A DNA stretch of 64,000 bases, from contig JAXRKN010000043.1 of assembly GCA_038502055.1 (NCBI GenBank), positions 5,208,001-5,272,000 on the forward strand, given 5' to 3'. The notes beneath the pieces were generated by a model, which was not told the origin of the DNA, made no database searches, and worked only from the letters and a program-made list of their open reading frames with translations. The DNA comes from Tanytarsus gracilentus (lineage: Eukaryota > Arthropoda > Insecta > Diptera > Chironomidae). A program made the translations under genes and the position numbers. Below, in pieces: positions 27,165 to 38,477 of the stretch (the first letter of the stretch is position 1; each line of letters starts with the position of its first letter).

Positions 27165-27690
27165 ATTAATTAATTTAATCAGGGGGAAAAAAACGCATTT
27201 AGATGGTTATTCATTAAAATTTCCTTTTTGAGTTGATTTGTACAGAGAAAGCATGGATTCAGTTAGAGGGAGAAAACATAATTAACTTAACCAGGGGGAA
27301 ATAAGCGCATTTGGATGGTTTTTCATTAAAATTGCATTTTAGAGTTAATTTGAATGGAGGAGGTATGGATTCGTTCAGGGAGTTGATAAAGAGAACTTAA
27401 TTAACTTAACCAGGGGGAAATAAGCGCATTTGGTTGGTTTTTCATAAAATTTACCTTTTGAGATTTTCTGAATAGAAGGAGCATGGATTCAGTCAAGTTT
27501 TGAATAGAGGAAGAATAGAGTCGGTCATGGAGTTGATAGATAAAATTTTATTAACTTAACCAGGGGGAAATAAGAGCAGTTGTATGGTTTTTTGTAAAAA
27601 TTGCATTTTTTAGTTGTTTTGAATGGAGTAAGCATGAATTCGGTCAGGGAGTTAATACAGGAAATTTAATTAGGGGAAAATATGGGGTTT
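27165..27690 (+). repeat. Tandem array of ~115-150-bp units inside the retroelement
   Basis: Four recognisable copies of a unit containing AACTTAACCAGGGGGAAATA, then GCATTTGG, TTCATTAAAATT and ATGGATTCGGTCAGGGAGTT, begin near 27165, 27278, 27396 and 27546. A fifth partial copy lies near 27650. The copies are diverged, and the third contains an extra internal duplication around 27481-27530. Tandem monomers near the 5' end of a non-LTR element can act as promoter repeats; here that is inference. Confidence 0.75.
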
Positions 27691-28447
27691 TACATAATGT
27701 TATTTTAATCCAGTTAATAACATTTTGATCTTGAATTCGTTGGTATCCAACAAACCCAACTGTTAATCTTAGTGACCAGTTGAGGAAGGAAGACGCACTC
27801 ACTAACTGACATTTTTATGACCTGTACTACCCATGTTAATCGACTAGATTAGATGGAGGAAGGTTGAAGATACCAAGACTTTTATAAAATTGGTTTTGAC
27901 TATTCTGTTTAGTGTTTGTTTGTTTTGTAATGTGGGTGGGCCAGTGCCTAACAGCTTGTCAGGACTGAGGAAGGTTGTAGTGGCGGTAACTTTTATACAA
28001 TGCCGTCGAAACCACCTTTGATTTAATTTATTTTTCCAACTGCAATCGTAAGATTCAGTTGAGGCTGTGCTTAGTTGGAAACACTCAATGAGCGACTACA
28101 AGACTGTGTACAGCTGCTATTATTTCCGTTATGGGTAACAACGTCCGGATCGTATGTTCTCATTGCCGGACGTCCATAACGTTTTATTTATAACTACGAA
28201 GAGGGGTTGTTCGATCGTCATTCACGTCTTTCTCAAGATATGATTTGCAGCTCCCGAGGTGGGCGATTCCCGCGGGGACGCCTGCTGTTGAGGGGGAAAA
28301 AAGGGGTATTTATACTCTATTCTTAAGAGAAATCTTAAGAGTTCTGCATGATTACGTTTTTATCCTTAGCCTAAGCTTTCGAGCTATGGAAAAGGAAATT
28401 AAAACGGGCGCGTCCTCCTGGTAACTCCAGCGTGCTACCTCTTTGTC

Positions 28448-28468
28448 ATCTATCTATCTATCTATCTA
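28448..28468 (+). repeat. (TCTA)n microsatellite tail
   Basis: About five tandem copies of the tetranucleotide at the 3' boundary of the insertion, immediately before the second target-site duplication. Confidence 0.85.
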
Positions 28469-28491
28469 TTTTGAAACTTTTGGCTATGTTT

Positions 28492-28788
28492 GAATTTGAA
28501 AAAAAACAAAAGCGAGCAAAAGAAAGTTCTCGTTGTCGAAAGATATGGAGGTGGGTGATCTAAGAGGAAAACAAAAAAGACGAAGTTAAATTGTTTTTCT
28601 ACGTTTCTTTAAGAAATTTTTTATCTTTCTTTAAGCGAAATCGCAGAACGAGAGCTTAAAAATTGTCAAAATAAATTTTTTATTTCTTTAACAAAAAATA
28701 AATTGCAACATCCCTTATAAGCTGATATGTATAATTGGGGGTTAAATAAGCAAGAAAAGAGTTTTTCGAGTTTTTGGCAGCGGCAGTC
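28492..28788 (-). other. 3' flank of the CRAL-TRIO gene
   Basis: AT-rich. On the minus strand an AATAAA signal (TTTATT on the plus strand near 28679-28684) lies roughly 105 bp after the stop codon of the CRAL-TRIO gene, so the mRNA probably ends here, just before the retroelement insertion. Confidence 0.5.
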
Positions 28789-31700
28789 TTATTTCTTAAA
28801 TCCGTATGAATTCCATTTAACGAAATAGTCTTCATATGACTCGACGGCATTGTACCATTCTTTGCCACTATAATTGATTTCTGGCAACTCGCCACCATAG
28901 TTCTTGGGAAGATGTGTTGGTGGAATGTATTTATGAAGCTTCTTCATGTCATCGCCATGGAAAAACATCTGAATGAGGAAGTGATTGTGTTAATAGTCAA
29001 GATTTCTCATAAAACTTCATTTTAAGCTCACTTACCCTTCCCTTCAACTTTTCCTTGACAAATGGCTTCATAACCTGCCACACCATGTTGAACAAAAATG
29101 GCTGCTTCACAAAGTGAATTTCCTTAATGCGAATGGGAATAGCGAACTGAACAAAATCCAGGAGACGCTTCACCGAGCCTGGTGTCATGGCTTTAATTTG
29201 CTTCATTCCCAATCCCTCAAAGTCATAGATGATAACACACCCACAAACTTGACAAGACTTTTCGAGCTGAGCAACAATGTGAACTGGAAAGATTTCCTTT
29301 GAAATTTATGCTCGAAAGACAAATTGAAATTTCTTACTTAAATAAAACATTCTAAAAAGCGAGTCAGAGCTAACGACTTCGGGATCCCAAATTTTTCCGC
29401 TGTTCACGACGAGCAAGCGACGATTTTTGTGATCTTTATCAATCAACACATTAACAGCGCCGCCCTCAGTAAATGGAATCTTCTCTTGTTCGGGCATTAA
29501 GTCCTTTAACAATTTTTCATTATCCCTTCTAAACTCGGCAATTTGTCTAAGCTGTGCGAATAGAAAAAAAAGTGAATCATTAAAAATATGATACGAGTTA
29601 GGGTGGATTAAAATTTGGAGATTTCTTATCGGATTTTTTTTTCGATCGTGTTAAAATATTTTTTTCATTCATTGTGACAGATGGTGAAAAATTGAAAAGT
29701 TTATTTTTGTTTTTCTATGGAACTCAGTCAAAAGGTGCAAGCTTTAAAAATTATGAGATTTGTGGTTGGTGATAAAAAAATTAATTTTAAGCGAAATAAA
29801 TTCAAAACAACCCAAAAAAATGTTGTTGAAAATCCATGTAAATGCGATTATATCTCCTTGGTGAAGTTAATTAAGTTTTTCTTAAAAATTTCTCAATTTA
29901 TTTAATTAACTTAAATAGGTCTGCGATATTTTTTAGTCATATATTTAAAATGTGATTGTTTGTTGCAAACGTTCTAGATTGAAAAAAGGCTTTTAGAGTT
30001 AACAAAGAGAATTTTTTCATTGGTTTAAATCAATTTATAGCGTAGTTATTAAAATTAATTTTTTGAATATTTTTTAAGCAAAACTTTCCAACCTTTGAAA
30101 AAATTCCACTCAAGCATTAAAAGATTTCACGATAAATTGCAGCAAAAAAATACTCTCAAGTACCCATTCGAATAATTAATTTTTGTTACTTGTCGAGATT
30201 GTGTAACATTTGAAGCTTAAATGCATTAAAAATTATTAAAAACACGATAAGAAATCGTCACTGCTGATACAACAAATAAACGCATGTGCTGCACTCTCAT
30301 TGATTACACCCACAAAAAATTTTACTAATTTATAAATTTTTTTTTTAATTTTTTTTTTTTTTATTTTATTTATTTTTTATTATTAATTTCTATTTTGTAT
30401 ATTTTTTTTTTATTTTATTAATTAAATTTTTTAATTTTATTTTTTTTTTATTTATATTTTTTTTTCCTTATTTAATTAAGTTTTTTTTTGTTGCTTGTTG
30501 TTGTGTATGGGGGATTTTTTAAATTTACTTTTTTTTGCTTCCCGTCGTTGTGGATTGAACGCTGCTTTGGGGATGTTGTTTCTTACTTTGTTTTTTATTT
30601 TTTGTAATGGAGAAGTTTATGACCATTTCTCCTTTTTAATATTTATTGTTTGTGATTTTATATTTTTTTTTTTTTTTTCTGTATTTTTTAATAAATAATT
30701 TTTTTAAATTTTTTAGAAAAAATTTTTTAAATATTTTGAAATTTTGTTTTTTATTTAATTAATTTATCGCCTTCGTTGAAATTTGAAGGTTTTTTTTTGA
30801 TTTTTTATATATGGATTAATTTGTTATATTTATTTTTTTAAATATGATATTGAAAATGCTGAATTATTATAGAGTAAAAATTTTTTATATTTAGCTAAAT
30901 TTGTGGAGTTTTAATTTAAAATTATATGGTTACGAAAATTTTTTGATGATTGATTGGTTTTCGCTAAATGGTTAATCATGTTTTGTAAATTTAGTAATTA
31001 TAAATTTGTTAAATTATTTGATAAATTATTTTATATAAATTTAAATTTTATATAAAATTTATGTAATTCGTAGTTTTATAAAATTTGCGTAAAGTATGTA
31101 ATTTTGATGTTATTTTACACAAATTTTCATAAAATTTACGTAAATTTATAAAATTGAAAAAAAAAAAAAAAAAATTTTAATAAATTTTAATTATGTAAAT
31201 ATATAAATTATTAAAATAAAAAAAAAAATGTAAAAATTTACATAAAATATTAAAATTTTGTATTTATGTTAATTTGAATAAAATATTTTATTAATTTTAT
31301 ATATTTATAAATTTTTTTTTTTTTTTTTTTTTGTTTTTTTTATTATAATTTTGTTAAAATCGTCGTAAAATTGACATAAATTTGATAAGTTTTTGTTTTG
31401 TGGGCAGTTCTATTTTCTCTTATCATAAGTCATCGAGATTTTTGTCGCAAACTTTGCTCTTTTGAGTAAATCTCTAGATTTGTGAGAATTTCTTGAATAA
31501 TAGCAAGATAAGGAAGGAAAAAGATTTCTGATAAGAAACACCACAGTTACGTGCATGTTGGTAGCCGAAAATAATTCGAAGGTTCACTTAGGGGATTAAA
31601 TGAAAGTCAATTTACCAATTTGATCGCACTCTCGGGATACCAGTGAGTTGTTCTCAAGATGATTACGAGGAACTCTTCGTCATCTCCAAAATTTAAATCT

Positions 31701-31837
31701 GCATTTTCCTTTAAAAGTTTTCGCAACTCAGCAATTCCTTTCTCACGGATTTCCGGAGTCTCGCGAAGCTCTTTTTCAGCGATGGCCAATAGTTCCGGTG
31801 TGTCAGGACTGCGGTCAATATCATACCTGTTCGACAT
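28789..31837 (-). CDS. CRAL-TRIO lipid-transfer protein (clavesin / alpha-TTP-like)
   Basis: Four coding exons: 31616-31837, 29338-29551, 29036-29283 and 28789-28968, in phases 0, 1 and 0, encoding 287 aa. The N-terminal ~75 residues form the helical CRAL_TRIO_N region (ELRKLLKE). The CRAL-TRIO core follows: LLVVNSGKIWDP near the end of exon 2, then exon 3 with VIIYDFEGLGMKQIKAMTPG, KRLLDF and HFVKQPFLFNMVW, the hallmark of the alpha-tocopherol transfer protein / clavesin branch. The last exon supplies the gating and C-terminal part (FHGDDMKKLHKYI, LPKNYGGELP), ending in KK. There is no signal peptide, so it should be a cytosolic carrier binding a hydrophobic ligand (tocopherol, retinoid or phosphoinositide in relatives); the ligand here is unknown. 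Start: the ATG at 31837, preceded by an in-frame GTG rather than an ATG. Insects have many paralogues, so I give no gene symbol. Confidence 0.88.
30314..31345. repeat. Extreme A/T tract in intron 1 of the CRAL-TRIO gene
   Basis: About 1 kb made almost only of A and T, with long T runs (30337-30490, 30661-30680, 31312-31331) and an A run near 31158-31174. Many TTTAATTT and ATAAATTT blocks repeat imperfectly. Strand asymmetry is strong: T dominates the plus strand in the first half. No ORF here is credible. Confidence 0.8.
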
Positions 31838-34800
31838 TTTCACAAGAGTATTTTTTAAAGCGATTTCTATACCGATCGACGTTTAACTCCACACTGAGCG
31901 TCTTATCAATTTTTAAGTCATTTTATTCCGATCGGAAAGTCTTAGAATATAAATTTTTTGTTTTTTATTCTCTGTTTTTCTTTCTGTATGTCGATAGCAG
32001 TAAATTACTCATTATCTCTATGTACGTCTCTCGCACTCTCAATTTCCAATATACGCTCCATCATCATCATCATCGTTGTACACATATATATGTATTTGAC
32101 TCGCTCACATTCGGACGGGGGTGTTGAGTTTCACTTGTCGATATATTTTTATTTTATATTGATAAGAGCGCTAGAAATTTTTGTCGTGATTTCTCGCAGA
32201 GAAAAGTGCATTCAAGAGAGTCAAAACACTTATCGACATGTGTGTGCTTATAGCTTTAATTTTGAAGGAGATTAACGATCGTCCAAAATCAAAGTCTATT
32301 ATAATATGAGCGGCACATGTGAAGTTCAAAGTATCTATTCGAGTGATTGCATTTGCATAAACTATCGCTTTCATTGTCTGTATATAAAGTGCACTATGCA
32401 TTGCATGACGTGAACATCCACTATACTAAGAGTACTTTCATGAGGTCACGAAATTGTCATTAAAGCGCGCGTTTGTTGTATTAATCGGTCATTGCCATTC
32501 GATTGAGAAACAAAGATAATTTTTTCAACGATTTATTAACAAAGAAAAATAAGAAAATGCAACAAGTACAAGCAAGTGTAGGTCGAATCTAGTTTCAAGT
32601 TTAAAATTCTTTTTATTGAAATTTTCACCGTCTGTGGAGACTCGAGGTGAACTAAATTGATTTTCACTCTCCTTTCATGTTGATCAAACTTGAAAAAATT
32701 CCAATGTTATCCTTCAGAGAGAATTTTGCATAAAAAAGACTTAAAAAATAATATCTCGAATATTTTGCAAGAGTTTTAAGTGAAAAAAGGGGTTTAACAA
32801 ACTTTTACCTTTGATGTCGCATTTTCTTACATGGTGTTGATGTAAAAAACGGGTTTAAGGTGTGGTTCTTAAGAACATTGAACATTACAAGTGAAATGCG
32901 TAAAAGGATTTAACATGTGACGTTTATTTAAAATTTATTTCTTAAGGTGTAGCACAAAACGTGCTCCATAACAGGTGTTTTAACTTTGTTTGAGGGGACA
33001 CAGTACGAAAAAGTTTTTAATGGAGGAGAATGTCTTCGAAACTTTGACTATAAGTGAAATTTCTTAACTTGCAGTTGTTTGAAAACTTATTAAAACGGTT
33101 TTGTTCGAAACTAAAGTTTTAAGAAATAATTTTTGTCATAATTTTTGACAGGATAAATTTTTTGCAAAAATTTGTCAAAAAAAATTTTTAGATTAAAAGA
33201 GAATTTTTTCTCAATCTCTTTAAATTTTCATATACAATTAATTCATAAAATTTGCTAAATCATTTTTTACTCATTCAATAAATTTCCCTAAGTACTTTTT
33301 CAATAAATTATGCAAAGCCAGCATGAATAATTATTTTTTCTTTCCTAATTCTAATTAGTCATAAATTTGATAATTTCTTTCACCATTAACGATTTATATT
33401 TTGTGCATGAAAAATATTATAAAGTTCAAGGTTTTTTTTCTCATATTCCATAAAATTTTTGTAAACATCTGGGAATAACCGAATTGACCTTAGGTGTATA
33501 AATTTTTATACGTAGACCTTGATTCTTCGAAGGTATTTCACGTCAGTTTGGAAGATAAATTTGATCTCTTCAACCTTTATGGGGTGCTCACATTTCCTGC
33601 CATAACAATCTTAATCGCATGCTCGTTATGTATAATTCTTGATAGAATCAATTCTTACCCATAAAATACGTCGTTAGCATGGAATGCAAGCAGTTTTAGA
33701 ATAAATAGTCACTAAAATTTTCTTCGTGTTTTTCTCTCGTCCATATCGCTCGCAACTTGCACGCATTAGTGTCCATGAAAATTTATTTCTCGACACTCCA
33801 CTGAATATTTTATTAAGGCTGAGAGTGAAAGAAACTGACGGCATGGTGTGTGCAAGAAAACCTGTGTTTCTTTTACAACTCCCTTGACAAGTGTCGTTTG
33901 TTTGCTATTATTATTGTACTACCCTAACGTGGCGTGGAAGAATTATCAAATAGATGCCGCTAGAAAATTGAATTTTTAAAATGTCGTAAAAGCATAAAAA
34001 AGAACTCTTTTTAATATAACAAGAATTTCACATTCAACCCCAAAAAAAAGGTTTTCTCATTTGTTCCTCACGTAAACTCGACAAAGCCTGTCGAGGTATT
34101 TTACACAAAAATACCGTCGTTTATCAGCGTGAAGACAATTCTCATTTCCCAAGTTCCTTTTTATGCAAATGCGCCGTCAATCTCAACTCGATGAATTTCC
34201 CTTTTTTCTGCTTCAGCCCATTGAAATCAAATGTATGTGAAATTTGGTGTGATGTGTGCAGAGAGCAAAAAACATCTTTTTGCCACAACTCCACGGAAAT
34301 TAGCATAATACAAGTGAAAAAGAATGTTTTGAACGGAGGTGGGGTTTATTATCAAATTTGTTACGTGGTTCCTTAAACAGCAGGCTGCCACTCACTTTTA
34401 CAAGCATGAACAACCAAAAAAAAAACTTCAGTCCAACTGAACTAATTGAATCAATTCACAGATTGAGTGTGTCCGCGTCTTTGTCTCGCATTATACGTCA
34501 CACTGAAATCTTATAAGCTATGCTACAGATTTTCCGTATCATCCCCATTAACATTTAACTCACTTCCTTTGCAGAATATTTCACATTTTATTTGCCATAA
34601 TTCTTCCTACTGAGTGAATGTAGAGAGAAACCAGAAGCAGTAAGCGAAAAAATTCTCACGTGCCATTCTGTCGGTGAGTGAGTAAGTGAATGAGCTTCGG
34701 AAGAAAATAATTTTTTTCTTGCTACACTTTTAGTCTTTATATGTGCCACTTAAATGAATAAAAGATGAAGGCAAAAAAGCAAGATATAGAGAGCAAAGAA

Positions 34801-37702
34801 AGAAAAGCAATTTTATGCTGTGAAAGCAAAAGCGTCATAAAAAAAGCCAAAAAAAAGCTAAACAAAACTTACATAATAAAATTATTGAGCACTGTTTAGG
34901 GCAATAAAATTTAGTGCAGGTAAAAAAGTGAAAGTAAAAGCAAATTTTACGATTTTCCTTGAAATTTTCTAAATTAAATTTTAATCAAGGATGAGGAGGA
35001 AAATAAAAATTCGTAACTTTCTTTGACAACAAAAAATTATTTAAATAAACAGCCATTGAAAAATAAAGACTCTTAACTTTTCAGTTTGTTTTTTCACAAA
35101 ACGTTCATTGATAAAAGACTTTGTCAAAAATAGACGGCGGAGTCAAAATTCTATTGACAATCCTTCATGCAAAAAAAGCCCTCATTTCACCTTTTAAAAA
35201 ATTCACTGAAATCAAGTCAAGAGTGCGGAAAAAATTGTAATGAATGAAAATTAAATTAAAATATCAACGCACGTGTTACATTTCCGTTTTCTTTTAAGGA
35301 GCTTATTCCTCCTCGCCATTGCCTTAATCTCCTGTAGTTATCGCCGCAAAACACACGCTCTTAAATTTTTTTCAATCTTACAAAATTGATTATTCAGCTT
35401 CGTCTGTCACAAATTTCCTCTCGACGTACACCAAAACAACCATGAAACGTTCGTTTTGACATTTCCTTGTATTTTATTTATTACGACGTCGGGTGAAAGT
35501 TAAAAATTCTCTAGATTTGCTCGAAGGAGCGGAAAAGTTTCTCGTTACCATCAGAAATATCTCTTGAGCCTTCGACATGGCAAAAATTAAAATTGGAAAA
35601 ATTTCTCCTTCCTCAGCATGGGCCTAAAATGTCTCCCCTTTCATTAAAGAAAGTGATCAGAGTTTTTTGTTTTTTTTTCGGAGGGAGAGAATACAAAAGG
35701 CGAAGAAATTTTACACGAACAACGAGACATTCGACAAGAGGGATTAACCTTGAACGCACAAAAAAAGGAAAACTTGAAGCTATCGAATAAATTTAAGTGA
35801 AGTGGGTGATGAAAGGAAAAAGCTTGGCGATCATGGAATTATTAATTTTCTCTTGAATTTTTAATTAGGTTAAGGACAAAAATTATACAAATTTTTAGGC
35901 ATTTAAGTCATCACTTGCGTCTTAAATTTCTAAGGATTTAAAAAAATTACAAATTCTGAATTCTCTCATAAAAAAATAGTTGAAAAATGCTTTATTTCTC
36001 ATTGCAACGAAAATCGCTAATAAACACTTTCATTCAGAAAATTTATGCGAAAAAGAAACGGGAAAGAAAAACAAATGAACGAAAGGCACGCAAAAATATC
36101 TTCTTGTTTTTCTTTATCTTGATTCGATTTACTATTTTCTACAACAACAACAAATAATAAACATCAACGTCATTTTATTCCGAGTAGCAATTTGGAGTGC
36201 GAAAGTATGCTTTTAAAAAAGTCAAGAGTACGGAGGGATTTAAATAGGTGAAGTTAAATAAACAGACAGTGTGGAATGTTCGTCTTATTATACTTACATT
36301 TCTCCCATAGCCAAAGTCAGCGATAGAATCGGAGAATGTTTATACTAAAATTTCTTTTCACAAAAGTTTTACTAGTACGAAATATTTCGATATAGTTTAA
36401 ATCCTCAGATTTCTTGGCACAGTAAGTCATGAATTTTTTAAATGAATCAAAGAATTTAAAATTTATTCTATTCAAAAATTATTTGTTTGATATTAAAATA
36501 AATTTCCTGAATCAGTATTTTGACCTATAAAAAAATCCAGGAAATATTTTTTAAATTCAATTCTTGGAATAAAAATTTTTGCGCATATCTCATTAAAAAA
36601 ACCACACATTTCTAAATTGAAATCTTTAAAATTTATGTGTTAAATTCCTGCCCACATTTTTCATGAAGCGTGAAAAATTTCTTTTGATGATTGTAGCGCG
36701 ATTAAAGTACAATCATGTACTTCCGTGTTTAAACTTTTTTAATTCCAGCCTCTGATTTATCCAAATAAATTCATCTGTTCAATAATTCATGAGGCAAAAT
36801 GTAAATATTAAGTAAATTAAATTTATGACGAATTAATAAATTGGCTGGTATTAAAATTTGATGAAATGATGAGGCTTGTGATGAATGGAAGATTTTTTTC
36901 TTCTTTCCTGCGGCGAATAAAAATAATTTCTTATTATGTAAAAAGTTTATGCAATCTCTCCTTCAACAGAGCATTGATGCTTTCAAACAAAAGTCGGGCG
37001 ATGTCAATGAATGTCAACAGGAAAAAAAACTTCTCGACAAATTATAAAATTTTTCTTCCCTCTCGGCTTGTGATGGGAAAATCTTTTATATCTTTTCTTT
37101 GCAAGTTCAGTAATTTTTTTTCGCAAGTCGCAATTCGAAAAAAAAAGAATCGGAAACTCGTCATTCAATTGAAAATTTATATTGGCCATAATCAAATCAC
37201 TCAGCGCATGAAATGACTGGAAGAGAATTTCAAATGCGCATCGAAAATGACATATTTATAGAGAAAGAAAATACTTTTTCAGCCTTGAAAATCCAAATCG
37301 TTTCCTCTCTTTCCTTTCTGTTTACAATTCGATTGCCGGAATGACTCGAGATCATTAACAATTCAATTAAAATTCTTAGCACTCGCGATGCCTTAAATAC
37401 TTCAACTTTTTTTCGCGTAATTTACTTTATTTCTCAATTGCTCTTGTTCGCTCGTGGAGAATTTTTTTTGTTCCGAAAACGACCCAAAAAGTTCATTCGC
37501 TCCAATATTATTGATCATGCAATGGAAATTGCTCTATTTGCGTCAGCAACATCTCATTGTTCTATAAATTATGATGATTTTCAGTGTAACCTTAATACCT
37601 TCAGGGAGCTTTTGAAATATGAGGTTTTTGACTGTTTGGGGTGAACTTATTTGTTGGAAATTTTCCTATCGCAAAATGTGCATTCGTAGAAATTCAAAGA
37701 AG
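31838..37702. other. Gene-free AT-rich region upstream of the CRAL-TRIO gene
   Basis: The 5' UTR and promoter of the CRAL-TRIO gene should lie just above 31837. I recognise no further coding exon. The ORFs at 31798-32275 and 36866-37216 are compositionally random (runs of Phe, Ser, Lys) with no conserved motif. Upstream non-coding exons of the phospholipase C epsilon gene could be hidden here. Confidence 0.4.
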
Positions 37703-37711
37703 CTATTAATC

Positions 37712-38468
37712 GACGCGTGTACAAAAAAGCCAATGACAAAAAAGCCAAGACACTTTGGCCAATGTTGCATTTTGGCCATTTGGCAATTTTGCCAATAGCA
37801 TGACATTTTGGCCAATAGCATGGAATTTGGCCAATAGATGACATTTTGCCAAATTTATTGATTATTTGTAATAAAAAAAAACTCCATGTTGAGAGTGATT
37901 CTCCATAACTATGAATGCTAGATAGTTATGATAATAATGTGGTAAAGTTATATTAAAAAAAAATTTTAAAGAACAAATACAGGCAAAAATAATCTCAGCC
38001 AAAATAATGTGGGAGATTTCTCGCTGAATAAGGTAAATGTTTGTTTTTTTTTTTTGGAGCTTGGACATGAAATTTTGGAAATGGGAAAAAGGGGACCCAG
38101 AAAATTGCCAAAAACATCTAAAATGAGATTAAAGAGATTCTTGGTTTGCCAATGAGGGAAATTAAAATGTTTGCGAAACTTATGAGCAGTAAAAAAATTT
38201 CTGGGCTTTGGTTTATGGCTGAAAGAAAGAGAGACAGGTAGGGGGTGATTAATTAATATTATGTGTAAGGAAAAATTAAAACAATAAATCATTCTATCAT
38301 TTAATTGTTGGCATTTGCTTGGAATTCCTTTTAATGTCCATGCTATTGGCCAAAATGTCCATACCATTGGCCAAAATGTCCATGCTATTGGCCAAAATGT
38401 CCATACCATTGGCCAAAATGTCTAAAAATGTCCTGGCTTTTTTGTCATTGGCTTTTTTGTCTTTACCC
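37712..38468. mobile_element. Foldback (FB-like) element, 757 bp, probably Mutator-related
   Basis: Flanked by a perfect 9-bp direct repeat CTATTAATC (37703-37711 and 38469-38477). The inner ends are inverted copies: the left arm reads ACAAAAAAGCCAATGACAAA (from 37721) and the right arm ends with its reverse complement (to about 38460). Both arms then carry tandem TTGGCCAAAATGTCCAT-type subrepeats. In the right arm four 21-bp copies run from 38336 to about 38420; the left arm (37754-37856) carries diverged inverse copies. The 450-bp centre has no transposase. Long inverted arms built of subrepeats plus a 9-bp duplication match Drosophila FB-type elements, which belong to the Mutator superfamily; superfamily assignment is by analogy. 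Confidence 0.8.
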
Positions 38469-38477
38469 CTATTAATC

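Larger units (their letters stand above)
26673..28468 (+). mobile_element. Retroelement-like insertion, 1.8 kb, with (TCTA)n tail
   Basis: The segment is flanked by a perfect 23-bp direct repeat beginning TTTTGAAACTTTTGG and ending CTATGTTT, at 26650-26672 and 28469-28491. A long target duplication plus a simple-sequence tail ((TCTA)n at 28448-28468) is what target-primed reverse transcription leaves, so this is most likely a non-autonomous or internally deleted non-LTR retrotransposon in plus orientation. No reverse-transcriptase ORF is present. The 5' part carries a hairpin (26839-26934) and tandem ~115-150-bp units (27165-27690). The 3' part (about 27700-28440) is GC-richer, with short inverted motifs such as ACGTCCGG / CCGGACGT. 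The clade cannot be assigned without the ORFs. Confidence 0.75.

Noticed and set aside
9687..28788. Possible tRNA or known microRNA genes in the gene-free region
   Set aside because: I scanned by eye for B-box-like GGTTCGAATCC and for well-known insect microRNA sequences (let-7, miR-1, miR-8, bantam, miR-184 and others) and found none; an exhaustive search was not possible.
36866..37216. 116-codon plus-strand ORF
   Set aside because: Composition (Phe, Ser, Lys, Ile, Asn) is that expected from AT-rich random DNA; no motif or splice context.
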